Of a DNA stretch of 64,000 bases, positions 37,852 to 46,676 are shown piece by piece. Both the position numbers and the translations under genes were made by a program. Positions within the stretch are counted from its first letter, which is position 1. Every line of letters begins with the position of its first letter. Below the pieces are notes generated by a model, which searched no databases, was not told the origin of the DNA, and saw nothing but the letters and a program-made list of their open reading frames with translations. Source of the DNA: Gilliamella bombicola (GTDB lineage Bacteria; Pseudomonadota; Gammaproteobacteria; Enterobacterales; Orbaceae); NCBI RefSeq assembly GCF_900094945.1, contig NZ_FMAQ01000002.1:247231-311230 (forward strand). Direction: 5' to 3'.

Positions 37852-39189
37852 TTAGTACATTTCGATTTTTTTGATTTTATTGATATAAATTAGCGAGCAT
37901 AAAATCACTAGAGCTAAACCTATCAATCCGATATAACCAAGATAGTTTAATAACAACACAAATAAGGTGACTGGCCATAAACCACATAAAATAACTGTGA
38001 CAATGCCCGCAGTGCCCACATCATAGTTAGCTAAATGAAATACATCGGTAATAACCGGCGCTAGCCAAGTTGCCATATATAGGCAAATCACTAAATAAAT
38101 TGTGCCCCCAATAATTGATCGAACAATATTTCCTTTAAAAAACGGAACCATCAAACAGATACCAAAAGCGTAGAAGGCTAAATCACCAAAAGGTAACACT
38201 TTATTACCCGGCAAGATTAAGGCTAATAGGAGTGAAACCGGAACCATAATTAATGCCGTTGCCATAACAGCGGGATGTCCAACCGTTAATGCCGCATCCA
38301 TACCAATATTAACTTGCTTGCCATTAAGTTTTTTACTGGTGAATTCTCGAGCAGCTTCAGCAACCGGTAGTAAACCTTCCATAAACATGGCAACCATTTT
38401 GGGCATTATTTTCATAATTGCCGCAGTTGAAATTGCTAGCTTACCGATTTGCGGAACATCATAACCAGCTAAAATTCCCACAACTAAACCAATAATTAAA
38501 CCAATAACGACCGTATCACCAAAAATACCGAACCTTTTGGTTAAAGTTTCTGAATCGGCATTTAATTGATTAAATCCAGGAATACGATCAAAGATCCAAT
38601 TTAAAGGAATTGCCACAACAGCGCCCGACAAGGCCATTAAGTGAGTAATTGAAATACCTGGATAGCCAAAAAATGAACTTATCGGTTTTTGTAATAAGTC
38701 GGCTAAGAACCATTGCAACATAACAGCCGTGATACATCCAATAATCCCTACCCAATAAAATCCCGTTACTGAATAAGCCACTAGTCCTAAGAATATCGCA
38801 AACCAAAAATTCCAAATATCAACATTTAAAGTGCGCGTCCAACCGAGTGAAATAAAGATAAAGTTAATTATCAACGAAATAGGAATAAGCAGTAATCCTA
38901 ACGTAGTTGAAAACGCCAACGGTCCACCTACTCCACACCCAATATCCATGATGCTTAATGATGTTCCGTATTGTTCCCCCATTTTTTGAATTGCAACACC
39001 TAAAGTGTCAGACAATAACGTGATCACTAAACCTAAACCGACTATACCAATACCGACAGTAATACCGGCCATAATCGCTTTGGAAAACGGCACTCTAAAA
39101 AATAAGGCGATAATAAAGATAATGATAGGTAAAAATACTACCCCTCCTAAATTTATTAGCCATTGAAAAATGTTAATCACACTATCCAT
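37852..39189 (-). CDS. PTS EIIC, galactitol-type permease
   Basis: A 445-aa integral membrane component of a galactitol-class PTS permease (GatC/SgcC). Landmarks: FRVPFSKAIMAGITVGIGIVGL near residue 30, MGEQYGTSLSIMDIGCGVGGPLAFST, MVAMFMEGLLPVAEAAREFTSKKL and DAALTVGHPAVMATALIM. It has a ribosome site AAGGAG seven bases before its ATG. The substrate cannot be deduced; relatives carry galactitol, arabitol or unknown ketoses. The downstream hexulose-phosphate enzymes suggest a hexitol or ketohexose. Confidence 0.87.
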   Translation of the reverse strand: MDSVINIFQWLINLGGVVFLPIIIFIIALFFRVPFSKAIMAGITVGIGIVGLGLVITLLSDTLGVAIQKMGEQYGTSLSIMDIGCGVGGPLAFSTTLGLLLIPISLIINFIFISLGWTRTLNVDIWNFWFAIFLGLVAYSVTGFYWVGIIGCITAVMLQWFLADLLQKPISSFFGYPGISITHLMALSGAVVAIPLNWIFDRIPGFNQLNADSETLTKRFGIFGDTVVIGLIIGLVVGILAGYDVPQIGKLAISTAAIMKIMPKMVAMFMEGLLPVAEAAREFTSKKLNGKQVNIGMDAALTVGHPAVMATALIMVPVSLLLALILPGNKVLPFGDLAFYAFGICLMVPFFKGNIVRSIIGGTIYLVICLYMATWLAPVITDVFHLANYDVGTAGIVTVILCGLWPVTLFVLLLNYLGYIGLIGLALVILCSLIYINKIKKIEMY

Positions 39190-39218
39190 TTTAGGACTCC
39201 TTTATAAAAGTTAACTTT

Positions 39219-39674
39219 CTATTTCACACCAGCTACATTTAAAATAGCGATAAATTCGTTAATTGAATGACATTGTTCCAATAATTTTATTTGTTGTTCA
39301 TTTTGAAATAAGCCTATTAAGTTTTGTAAATTTTCAACTTGTTCATGAGGTTGTTTCATGGCAAGCATAAAAATAAATTTGACGGGAATTTTTTCGTTTT
39401 CATCAGTCATACATCTAAAAATGACTGGCTGTTTTAATGATGCAAAACAAATTTGTGATTGATTAACTCTTGATGAATCCGTATGTGGCAAAGCAAACCC
39501 AACAGAATTAACCAATAAACCAGTTGGATATTGTTGTTCTCTTTGTAAAATACCGTCTAAAAAATCTTGTTTAACTATCCCATTGCTAAATAACATTTGT
39601 GCCATCTGCGTGAGAACTTGTTCTTGATTTAATGCCTCGATATTTAAAAGGCATAGCTGTTTATCAAAGTACAT
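39219..39674 (-). CDS. PTS EIIA, fructose/galactitol type
   Basis: A 151-aa EIIA domain. The phosphorylated histidine is in SVGFALPHTDSSRV (about residue 68). Other family features are GILQREQQYPTGLL and KIPVKFIFMLAMKQPHEQVENL. It accepts phosphate from HPr and gives it to EIIB. The start ATG 39674 follows GAGGA, and the first 11 bases overlap the end of the regulator, so translation is coupled. Confidence 0.86.
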   Translation of the reverse strand: MYFDKQLCLLNIEALNQEQVLTQMAQMLFSNGIVKQDFLDGILQREQQYPTGLLVNSVGFALPHTDSSRVNQSQICFASLKQPVIFRCMTDENEKIPVKFIFMLAMKQPHEQVENLQNLIGLFQNEQQIKLLEQCHSINEFIAILNVAGVK

Positions 39675-41640
39675 TTTTGATTCCTCTTTGATTATCCAAA
39701 AATAATTTTAGTTGTTTAAAGCTGGTGATATTTTTTAATGCTGATATAGCATGCTTGTTCGAAACAATTTCGTAAATTTCAGTAAATACTTCATTGATAC
39801 TATTAATGTTTTTTTCAGAAAGGCTAACCATAATAATCACGCTAACATCAATAACACCCCATTTGATGGGTTTGCGTAAGGTCATAATGGATATACTAGA
39901 TTTAGTCACAAACATCGGTGAGCCATGAGGTAAAGCGATACCATTTTCGATAGCCGTGTCGCCTATTTCTTCGCGCTGTAAAACAGAATCGCGGTAGTGA
40001 GAAGTGACATAACCTTTATCTTCAAGACGATGTATTAATTTGTTAAGACATTCATTTTTATTATCAATATTGACATTTAATTGAATAAGGTCAGGATCAA
40101 CAAATTTTGCCATGGATGGATAACAATTCTGTTTTTCAGAAAAATCAGATTGTTTATTTAAGACATAATTGGCATATGCCTGAATAATATTTTGGTAGTC
40201 ATTAGTATTTAGCAGTGAAGATATTTTAACAACTGGCTTATTCAGATTATTGATATCAAGTGTAGTAATAAATAAATCAACATTACTAAGATTGGTCGAT
40301 GTCAATTTTGAAATCGAATAAACCTCAATATTATCTTTAGATGGTAATATTTTTCGAACTTTATTAAGAATTAGATTTGATGAACAGCAACCATATTGGC
40401 AAACAATCACAATATTATTAGCATCAGCAGCTTTATCTAACGCAATTTGAAAATGAATCAATAAAAATGAGATTTCGTGATCGTTTAAACAAATATCAAA
40501 TTTACGTTCTAAATCAGAAAGTGCATACCACAATACACTAAATAATTTTGAATATTCGTGTTTTATTTCTTTTAATATCGGATTAATAATACGTATTTGT
40601 TTTTGCAAACGGGTAATCATGGGTGGAAAGTGAGATAACAATGAATGGAACAATTTGCTATCTTTCGATAAATCGATTCCTTCAATTTCGCCAATTTTTC
40701 TTATAATCTTGCGGATGATTTGTTCATAAAAACTATCATCAACTTTTACCGATTCATCGATAATTCGATGTGCAAAAAACAACTTACTGAGATATTTAAT
40801 ATCATTCGTTGAAAACTCAATGTTAAACGTAACCTCAAGCAGTTGAGCAAGATCGGATGCAATCAAATACGATTGCATATAACGGATATGGTTAAATAAA
40901 AAATCATCTTCTTCATCGATGGTATAACCTAGCGTTAACCGTTTTAATTGTATTGCTATCGATATCAATAATGATAATAAATAATATTCAGAGGATCGCT
41001 GAACGATTGATTCGTAATGTTCAAATAATAATTGGCTAATTTGCTCAAAAGAATCATCATCCATCAATGACCTCATGAGTTGATTAAGATAATAACTGTC
41101 TTGTTTATGAATATATAACAATAAAAAATGCTTAATTGCGCGTTGAATTTGGTTTTCTTTACCCTCTACAACAATGGTTTTATGCGTGACATTTAGTAAG
41201 ACATTTTCAGATGCTAATGAACGGTTAATAAACTCAATATCTTTATGTAGCGATGTTTTACTTACAATATAATCATCAGAGAGCTGCTCTAATGAGACAT
41301 TTTCTTGATTTAATAAACAACGTTTTACAATATCTAATCGACGATATTCCGGTGTTAATCGACGTGAGTTTTTATTAAAATAGCCATGACTATTGTTTTG
41401 CTCTAAATAACCAATGACCGAATCAATACAGCCTTTATTTCCCTTCAGTATTAAGCCTTTGCGGGGGGATTTTTCGATATAAATATCGCTATTTGGGACG
41501 GTTAATAGCTGATCATTTAATTTCTCAATGTCAAAATAAATGGTTTTGGTCGAAATGGATAACTTTAAACTAAAATAGGCTGCTGGTCTAAATTCAGACT
41601 CTTTAAAAAGTAGTTTCAGTAACTCTATTTGTCTTTCCAT
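39664..41640 (-). CDS. PRD-containing transcriptional regulator with EIIB- and EIIA-like domains (MtlR/GatR-like activator)
   Basis: A 658-aa multi-domain regulator, start ATG 41640 (MERQIELLKLLFKESEF) after AAGGAG. Order: winged helix (residues 1-60), second helix-turn-helix with LEQLSDDYIVSKTSLHKDIEF (about 115-140), two PRD domains (about 180-400), an EIIB-like domain with IVCQYGCCSSNLILNK (about 415-430) and an EIIA-like domain with IENGIALPHGSPMFV (about 555-570). Phosphorylation by HPr and EIIB would set its activity according to sugar supply. It is the first gene of the operon it probably controls; an 18-bp palindrome lies about 95 bases upstream. Confidence 0.87.
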   Translation of the reverse strand: MERQIELLKLLFKESEFRPAAYFSLKLSISTKTIYFDIEKLNDQLLTVPNSDIYIEKSPRKGLILKGNKGCIDSVIGYLEQNNSHGYFNKNSRRLTPEYRRLDIVKRCLLNQENVSLEQLSDDYIVSKTSLHKDIEFINRSLASENVLLNVTHKTIVVEGKENQIQRAIKHFLLLYIHKQDSYYLNQLMRSLMDDDSFEQISQLLFEHYESIVQRSSEYYLLSLLISIAIQLKRLTLGYTIDEEDDFLFNHIRYMQSYLIASDLAQLLEVTFNIEFSTNDIKYLSKLFFAHRIIDESVKVDDSFYEQIIRKIIRKIGEIEGIDLSKDSKLFHSLLSHFPPMITRLQKQIRIINPILKEIKHEYSKLFSVLWYALSDLERKFDICLNDHEISFLLIHFQIALDKAADANNIVIVCQYGCCSSNLILNKVRKILPSKDNIEVYSISKLTSTNLSNVDLFITTLDINNLNKPVVKISSLLNTNDYQNIIQAYANYVLNKQSDFSEKQNCYPSMAKFVDPDLIQLNVNIDNKNECLNKLIHRLEDKGYVTSHYRDSVLQREEIGDTAIENGIALPHGSPMFVTKSSISIMTLRKPIKWGVIDVSVIIMVSLSEKNINSINEVFTEIYEIVSNKHAISALKNITSFKQLKLFLDNQRGIKNVL

Positions 41641-41733
41641 TACCAAACTCCTTTTTCATGTTTTGTCGCAATACATTTATAACTCTATGCTTTAAAGTAT
41701 AATTAGTTAAATAAATAAGACGATGACATTTTT

Positions 41734-41751
41734 TTCCAGATTAATCTGGAA
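41734..41751. promoter_or_regulatory. 18-bp perfect palindrome upstream of the PTS operon
   Basis: TTCCAGATTAATCTGGAA reads the same on both strands. It lies 94 bases before the regulator start, in a 400-base gene-free gap (41641-42048) that otherwise shows only AT-rich DNA. A dimeric regulator's operator is likely; which regulator is not known. Confidence 0.55.
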
Positions 41752-42048
41752 TTAGATGTAATTGAAGAAAACGGGAAAAAGAATATGTTGAAATAATAAT
41801 GATAAAAGATGGCGTATTTATTGGGATTTTTTCTATGATGTTTTAGTTGGTTTAGGATTTAATCACGACAAAATTTTGTAATGCAGTCATAGCATTTTAA
41901 AATAGCTAAAATCTAACTACATAAAAACATTTCATAAAAATCGGATAGCATTTTTCTTAAATTAATCAATTTTGTCAATATAAAGAATTTGAAATAAAGC
42001 TTAATTTATTATATTGTTGCGAATCTTTTAATAAATAAGGAGTATTAA

Positions 42049-42429
42049 GTGTTAAGTAAAGCAATTAATTCATGGCTTGATGGCTATAAAAAAATATTTT
42101 GTTATAAAGGACGTTCAACTCGTAGTGAATTTGGATTTTTTCTTCTTATCCAATTTATAGTAATGTACCTCTCTTTTTCATTGCTATTCAATCTGGACAA
42201 TATATTACCATCAGCTTTACTAGGGCTCTGTGTAATGTTGATTTTTATCACCACTTTTCTTGCAACATTGTCTTACAATGTTAGACGATTACATGATATA
42301 GGTCAAAGTGGTCTGTGGTGCTTTGTTTATCTTCTCTGTTCAGGAGCTATAATAATTGCATGTTTAATAATAAAACCAACTCCAGGTGAAAACCAATACG
42401 GACCTAACCCAAGAACATTGTCAAAATAA
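42049..42429 (+). CDS. DUF805 membrane protein
   Basis: A 126-aa inner-membrane protein of the DUF805 (YhaH/YhaI) family. Landmarks: the N-terminal KIFCYKGRSTRSEFGFFLL and the later NVRRLHDIGQSGLWCFVYLL, then a polar end KPTPGENQYGPNP. There are four hydrophobic segments. The start is GTG 42049 seven bases after AAGGAG. Function is unknown. It is convergent with ribE. Confidence 0.88.
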   Translation: MLSKAINSWLDGYKKIFCYKGRSTRSEFGFFLLIQFIVMYLSFSLLFNLDNILPSALLGLCVMLIFITTFLATLSYNVRRLHDIGQSGLWCFVYLLCSGAIIIACLIIKPTPGENQYGPNPRTLSK

Positions 42430-42435
42430 CAAAAT

Positions 42436-42463
42436 ATCCCTTCACCTCACAAGGTGGAGGGAT
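42436..42463. terminator. Terminator between DUF805 and ribE
   Basis: A 12-bp stem ATCCCTTCACCT/AGGTGGAGGGAT (one G-T pair), loop CACA, lies seven bases after the DUF805 stop, followed by a weak T run (GCAGTTTTAT). Confidence 0.65.
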
Positions 42464-42561
42464 TGCAGTTTTATCTATATTCAATTCCTCGTTCTTAACT
42501 ATTTTAAACCCTTTATTCTAGGTTTTAAAATAAGTCTCAGCTTGGCATTTTAATGATTTAA

Positions 42562-43176
42562 TTAATGCAAATTTTTTGTTGCTAATACTCGCTCAACGGT
42601 ATCAACAATCGCTTGAGTTTGTGAGTCGATTTCGATATTAACTTTATCTCCAACTTTTTTAGCGTCTAATGTAGTAATTGCAAGTGTTTCGGGGATTAGA
42701 TGAATATGAAAGCAATTATCGCTAACTTCGCCAACTGTCAAGCTAGCGCCATCGATGCCAATAAAGCCTTTGTATAATACATATTTGCTAAATTGTGGTG
42801 GTAACTGTAACGTCATTTGGCAATTGGTTGCAGTTTTTTCAATATTAACAATCGTTGCTGTGCAAGAAATATGACCAGACATAATATGCCCACCAACTTC
42901 ATCGCCATATTTAGCACTACGTTCAATATTGACAAAATCTTGGATTTTTTTATCACCTAATGTAGTTAATGCTAAGGTTTCTTGCATAATATCAAACGAC
43001 ACCCAATCTTGCCCAAAACCTGTCACTGTCAAACAACAACCATCATTGGCAACAGATGCACCAATTTCAAGGTGATACATTAATTTATTGGGTAATTTGA
43101 CTTTATACGTCCTTAATTTATCTTTATCTACAATATCAATAATCTGACCAACGCCTTGCACAATACCCGTAAACAT
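42562..43176 (-). CDS. ribE: RibE (RibC), riboflavin synthase alpha chain
   Basis: Condenses two 6,7-dimethyl-8-ribityllumazine molecules into riboflavin and a pyrimidine. The 204-aa length is normal. Two lumazine-binding repeats are visible: MFTGIVQGVGQI with NDGCCLTVTGF in the first half and GGHIMSGHISCTATI with GFIGIDGASLTVGEV and FHIHLIPETLAITTL in the second. No FMN riboswitch was seen in the 190 bases upstream. It is monocistronic. Confidence 0.96.
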   Translation of the reverse strand: MFTGIVQGVGQIIDIVDKDKLRTYKVKLPNKLMYHLEIGASVANDGCCLTVTGFGQDWVSFDIMQETLALTTLGDKKIQDFVNIERSAKYGDEVGGHIMSGHISCTATIVNIEKTATNCQMTLQLPPQFSKYVLYKGFIGIDGASLTVGEVSDNCFHIHLIPETLAITTLDAKKVGDKVNIEIDSQTQAIVDTVERVLATKNLH

Positions 43177-43367
43177 ATATATACCTCAATTATTCTTAAT
43201 ATTGAATATTCTATCGTAATCTGATTAGAATTTCCTATTTCTATTTTCTACTGGTATGATCGTTTTATATATTTATTGATCAATTACTATTAATATCGAT
43301 AACAAATTCTTATCTCACTTTTATAAAGTAACTTTCTATTTCAGTGTATGGGCAAGGATACATTATT

Positions 43368-43745
43368 ATGTTAAAACTAATTTTAGCCATTTCAATCGGC
43401 TCTGTGGCAGGTGGTTTATTGCGTTGGTTTTTATCGCTTAAATTGAATATTATCGCTTTTGCAATTCCACTAGGCACACTACTGTCTAATTTAGTTGCAG
43501 GTTATATTATTGGCTTTGCTATTGCCTTTTTTAACCACTCTAACCTTTCTGCCGAATGGCGTTTACTTGTCATAACTGGTTTTTGCGGTGGGTTGTCAAC
43601 CTTTTCAACCTTTTCAGCTGAAATTGTTAACTTTTTACAAGAAGGTCGAATATCTTGGGGCTTAGCAACAATATTGATCCATGTAATTGGTTCAGTTTTA
43701 ATGACATTTTTAGGTATTTTATCGTATCAATATTTACGTTCTTAA
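43368..43745 (+). CDS. crcB: CrcB/FluC fluoride channel
   Basis: A 125-aa dual-topology fluoride exporter. The start was chosen at ATG 43368 ([20 protein letters not shown]) with AAGGA upstream; a longer frame from 43344 is open but not supported. Family motifs: [30 protein letters not shown] (with the invariant Asn) and [17 protein letters not shown] (the phenylalanine-box and sodium-site turn). Four transmembrane helices. It works as an antiparallel homodimer in the inner membrane. No crcB-type riboswitch fold could be made from the upstream bases. Confidence 0.94.
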   Translation: MLKLILAISIGSVAGGLLRWFLSLKLNIIAFAIPLGTLLSNLVAGYIIGFAIAFFNHSNLSAEWRLLVITGFCGGLSTFSTFSAEIVNFLQEGRISWGLATILIHVIGSVLMTFLGILSYQYLRS

Positions 43746-43820
43746 GATAATTCAATTGTAAATAATACAAAAAATAATCATAAATAGAGTTTACAACGCC
43801 AAAATACTGTATTAATATAC

Positions 43821-43838
43821 ACTGTATATATAAACAGT
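43821..43838. promoter_or_regulatory. LexA box (SOS operator)
   Basis: CTGTATATATAAACAG at 43822-43837 fits the LexA consensus CTG-N10-CAG with the alternating AT core, 14 bases before the sulA start. Confidence 0.88.
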
Positions 43839-43850
43839 ATTGAGGTTATT

Positions 43851-44243
43851 ATGTTAATTGAACATTCATCGCAACAACTTATGGCTATTCACTTTGAATC
43901 TCCTTTCCAACAACTATTACAACAACAGCGACCTTTATTAAAATCATTGAATAAAGCCAAAAAATGGCAATTATGGTTATCAGATCGTCCAATGTTAAAA
44001 CGTTCATGGATCAATACTGCTGGCCTAGACAAACAAAAAGTTGTCCATTTAAGTAATTTAAAAAATGAAAATTTAATATCGACGATAGAAAAGGCTTTAC
44101 GAAGCAAAACTTGTAGTTATATCGTTGCTTGCATTAACGATCTTAATGAACAAAACAAACAGCGATTACAGCAAGCCGTATTATCAAGCAATACCTGCTT
44201 GCTTTTAGTTCACGATGAACAGTGTGGACAACTAATTCAATAG
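43851..44243 (+). CDS. sulA: SulA, SOS cell-division inhibitor
   Basis: A 130-aa SulA homologue, shorter than E. coli SulA (169 aa) mainly at the ends. It blocks FtsZ polymerisation after DNA damage. The best-conserved block is KKWQLWLSDRPMLKRSWINTAGLDKQKVVHLSNL, shown here as two parts: WQLWLSDRPMLKRSW and INTAGLDKQKVVHLS (residues 41-72). It is followed by TIEKALRSKTCSYIVACI. A LexA box lies immediately upstream, which supports the call strongly. The C-terminal Lon-recognition tail cannot be judged. It is convergent with the AMP-ligase gene. Confidence 0.88.
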   Translation: MLIEHSSQQLMAIHFESPFQQLLQQQRPLLKSLNKAKKWQLWLSDRPMLKRSWINTAGLDKQKVVHLSNLKNENLISTIEKALRSKTCSYIVACINDLNEQNKQRLQQAVLSSNTCLLLVHDEQCGQLIQ

Positions 44244-44262
44244 CATCAAGCACAAAATATGG

Positions 44263-45771
44263 TTAAGAAGACAGATACAATTGAGCGAGTTTTTTCCGAT
44301 CAACTTTACCAATCCCTGTCATGGGTAATTGATCGATAATGACGATCTTTTTCGGCATTTGATAACGGGCAACTTGAGACTTTAACCAACCAACTAGTAC
44401 TGTTTCGGTTATTTTGGTATTAGATGCTAAAACAACAAAAGCCACTAACCGTTGCCCAAATTCTGTATCAAGAACACTAATGATGGCGATATCTTTTATA
44501 TCGGGATGCGACAGTAAGCTTTGCTCTAGTTCAAACGGATACACATTTTCGCCACCAGACACAATCATGTCATCTACTCGACCTTGTAGATAATAATACC
44601 CATTAGTATCCTTATCGGCTAAGTCTCCTGTTGCTATCCAACGATTACCTAGTGTTGACCAAGCACATTTGATATAGAGCTCGTTTCGCCCTTCTTTTGT
44701 CACTAATTTAGCACAAAGACCTCTAAGTGGTTTACCAATTGTAGTTGGCTCGATGGCTAAATCCTCTGGGGTGGCAATCATACAAACACCTGCCTCTGAT
44801 GTTCCATATAAATTAAACAAAATCTTACCAAGACAATTTATAGCTTGTTTAACCAACGTTGCTGTAATGGGAGCGCCACCGCTGATAATACAACGTAAGC
44901 TTTTAAGTTGATCTTCGGAATATGTTAGCATTCGATTTAACATTAATGGCACTAATGTAACCACTTCGATTTTATTGTAAGAAATTAATTGGCACGCTTT
45001 TGAAGCTTCAAATCGTTTGGTTAAAAACATGGTAGCACCTAACAATACTGACATACATAAAGTAGCTATCCCAAAACCATGATAAATCGGCGTTGCAATA
45101 TAGATTTTTTTATAATGACTAAGATTCAATTTAATTAGCAATTGGAAAAAAGGACTCATAAAATTTTGCGCCTTACTACTACGACCAGCTATTTTAAAGC
45201 GTCCTGTCGTGCCACTGGTTAAAACAGTTATTTTTGAAAAGTGTGTCACTTTAATTTTAGTTTGATGCATTAGCGGTAAGGCAGTTAACAAGGAATAAAC
45301 GGACTGTTTACTTTCATGGTAAGTCGGCAATGCTTTGATGGGTGGCAGATTGGTGATTTCTGGATCATGAATAATCCAATCAAATTGTACATTATTGTTA
45401 ATATCATTAAGTTGTGTTGCCGATAACTCCGTATTTAATAGATAAATATCAGCGCCAAGCCTTGCAACGGCAAATATTGTATGCACAAGATTAACGTGAT
45501 TACTTGCGATAATAGCAATTTTTTGATGAGGTTTAATACCACAATACATCGCTAATTGCGTTGCCAAATGTTGAGATTGAGAATAAAGCGTATGGTAATT
45601 AATGCAAACACCATCTTCGTTAATCGCAATTTGCTCAGGGCAAAGCTTTTGACGAACATAAAGTAAAGCCATTAAATTCATACCGACAAGGCGAATACTA
45701 GCTAATAAATGCCAAATACCTTTAAAAGTCAACAATTGCGTTTTATACAAGGCTAGAATCGATTTTATCAT
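44263..45771 (-). CDS. AMP-dependent acyl-CoA synthetase/ligase-like protein
   Basis: A 502-aa ANL-superfamily adenylating enzyme. Landmarks: P-loop LTSGTTGRFKIAGR near residue 189, where the usual Pro is Phe; NLYGTSEAGVCMIATPED; the ATP-binding TGDLADKDTNGYYYLQGRVDDMIVSGGENVYP region (given in parts: ATGDLADKDTNGYYYLQGR, DDMIVSGGENVYPFELE); and the catalytic Lys in MTGIGKVDRKKL. It probably adenylates a carboxylic acid and joins it to CoA; the substrate is unknown. The start overlaps the stop of the SDR gene upstream by four bases (ATGA), a coupled pair. Confidence 0.82.
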   Translation of the reverse strand: MIKSILALYKTQLLTFKGIWHLLASIRLVGMNLMALLYVRQKLCPEQIAINEDGVCINYHTLYSQSQHLATQLAMYCGIKPHQKIAIIASNHVNLVHTIFAVARLGADIYLLNTELSATQLNDINNNVQFDWIIHDPEITNLPPIKALPTYHESKQSVYSLLTALPLMHQTKIKVTHFSKITVLTSGTTGRFKIAGRSSKAQNFMSPFFQLLIKLNLSHYKKIYIATPIYHGFGIATLCMSVLLGATMFLTKRFEASKACQLISYNKIEVVTLVPLMLNRMLTYSEDQLKSLRCIISGGAPITATLVKQAINCLGKILFNLYGTSEAGVCMIATPEDLAIEPTTIGKPLRGLCAKLVTKEGRNELYIKCAWSTLGNRWIATGDLADKDTNGYYYLQGRVDDMIVSGGENVYPFELEQSLLSHPDIKDIAIISVLDTEFGQRLVAFVVLASNTKITETVLVGWLKSQVARYQMPKKIVIIDQLPMTGIGKVDRKKLAQLYLSS

Positions 45772-46607
45772 TGTTTTTTCTTAATATAATAAGAATTTAA
45801 TTTGCACCATACGCCATTAAAAATAACTGAAGCAAGTTGTCCAATAATAACCCACCATGGTTTATATTGACGTTTTTGGCTAACAAGCAAACGGCTAATA
45901 ATGGTTGCTGCTTGACAGGGTTGCAGTGCAGGTAGTTTTTTATAGATTTTGGTTGGCGCTATCATTCGGGTTTTAACCAAAGGCAAATAAGCTGTAGAAA
46001 CTTTTATTTGCCGGTTTTCAAGCTCACTACTGGCACAGCGTAGCCACTGATCAAAAGCAGTTTTAGACGCCTGATAAGCTGCCCAATTAACTGTTGGCGC
46101 TAACAGCACATTTATAGCCGACACATTAATAATGTGCCCTTTAGATTGTTGTAATTTAGGAATTAACGCCAAACACAATTTGACCGGTGCCAAATAATTT
46201 AGCTTGATGGTTCTTTCAAAATCATGCATACGATCTAGTGATTGCATAATTGGACGGCAAATAGATATGCCAGCATTATTAATAAATACATCAACATGGT
46301 AAGACGCTAAATAAGCAATAAAACTATCTAACTGTTCAACATCACGCAAATCGGCACAAAACAGATCGATTTTTGCTTTTTTGTTAGATAACGATTGCTC
46401 AATTAATTGTAATTTATCTGCAGTTCGAGCTACCAAAATAAGTTGACACTCAATATCGGATAAAAGATGGCACAAAGCTTCACCAATCCCAAAACTCGCC
46501 CCTGTAATAATAATAGTTTTATGCCGTAAACACTGCTCTAACTGACAAAAATTAGGTTTGCGTATGGGAAAAAGGAGACAATTAAGCAAGTTAGTCAAAA
46601 TCTTCAT
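45768..46607 (-). CDS. Short-chain dehydrogenase/reductase
   Basis: A 279-aa SDR. The NAD(P) motif is IIITGASFGIGEALCHLL (TGxxxGIG, residues 31-48), and NNAG is in FINNAGISICRP. The catalytic tetrad Asn-Ser-Tyr-Lys is complete, with Ser in INVSAINVLLAP and Tyr/Lys in WAAYQASKTAFDQWL. The N-terminal 28 residues before the fold are an extra, mildly hydrophobic leader, and the C-terminus is basic and hydrophobic, so membrane association is possible. It is first in a two-gene operon with the acyl-CoA ligase-like gene, which suggests lipid or fatty-acid chemistry. Confidence 0.85.
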   Translation of the reverse strand: MKILTNLLNCLLFPIRKPNFCQLEQCLRHKTIIITGASFGIGEALCHLLSDIECQLILVARTADKLQLIEQSLSNKKAKIDLFCADLRDVEQLDSFIAYLASYHVDVFINNAGISICRPIMQSLDRMHDFERTIKLNYLAPVKLCLALIPKLQQSKGHIINVSAINVLLAPTVNWAAYQASKTAFDQWLRCASSELENRQIKVSTAYLPLVKTRMIAPTKIYKKLPALQPCQAATIISRLLVSQKRQYKPWWVIIGQLASVIFNGVWCKLNSYYIKKKQ

Positions 46608-46676
46608 CTATCAATAGTCAGTATTTTAATATAACAGTATAAAATTAATGTTAAATAAGTCAATATGATAGACCCT

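Noticed and set aside
43177-43367. Fluoride (crcB) riboswitch before crcB, or FMN riboswitch before ribE
   Set aside because: I could not find the conserved cores of either motif in this gap by eye.
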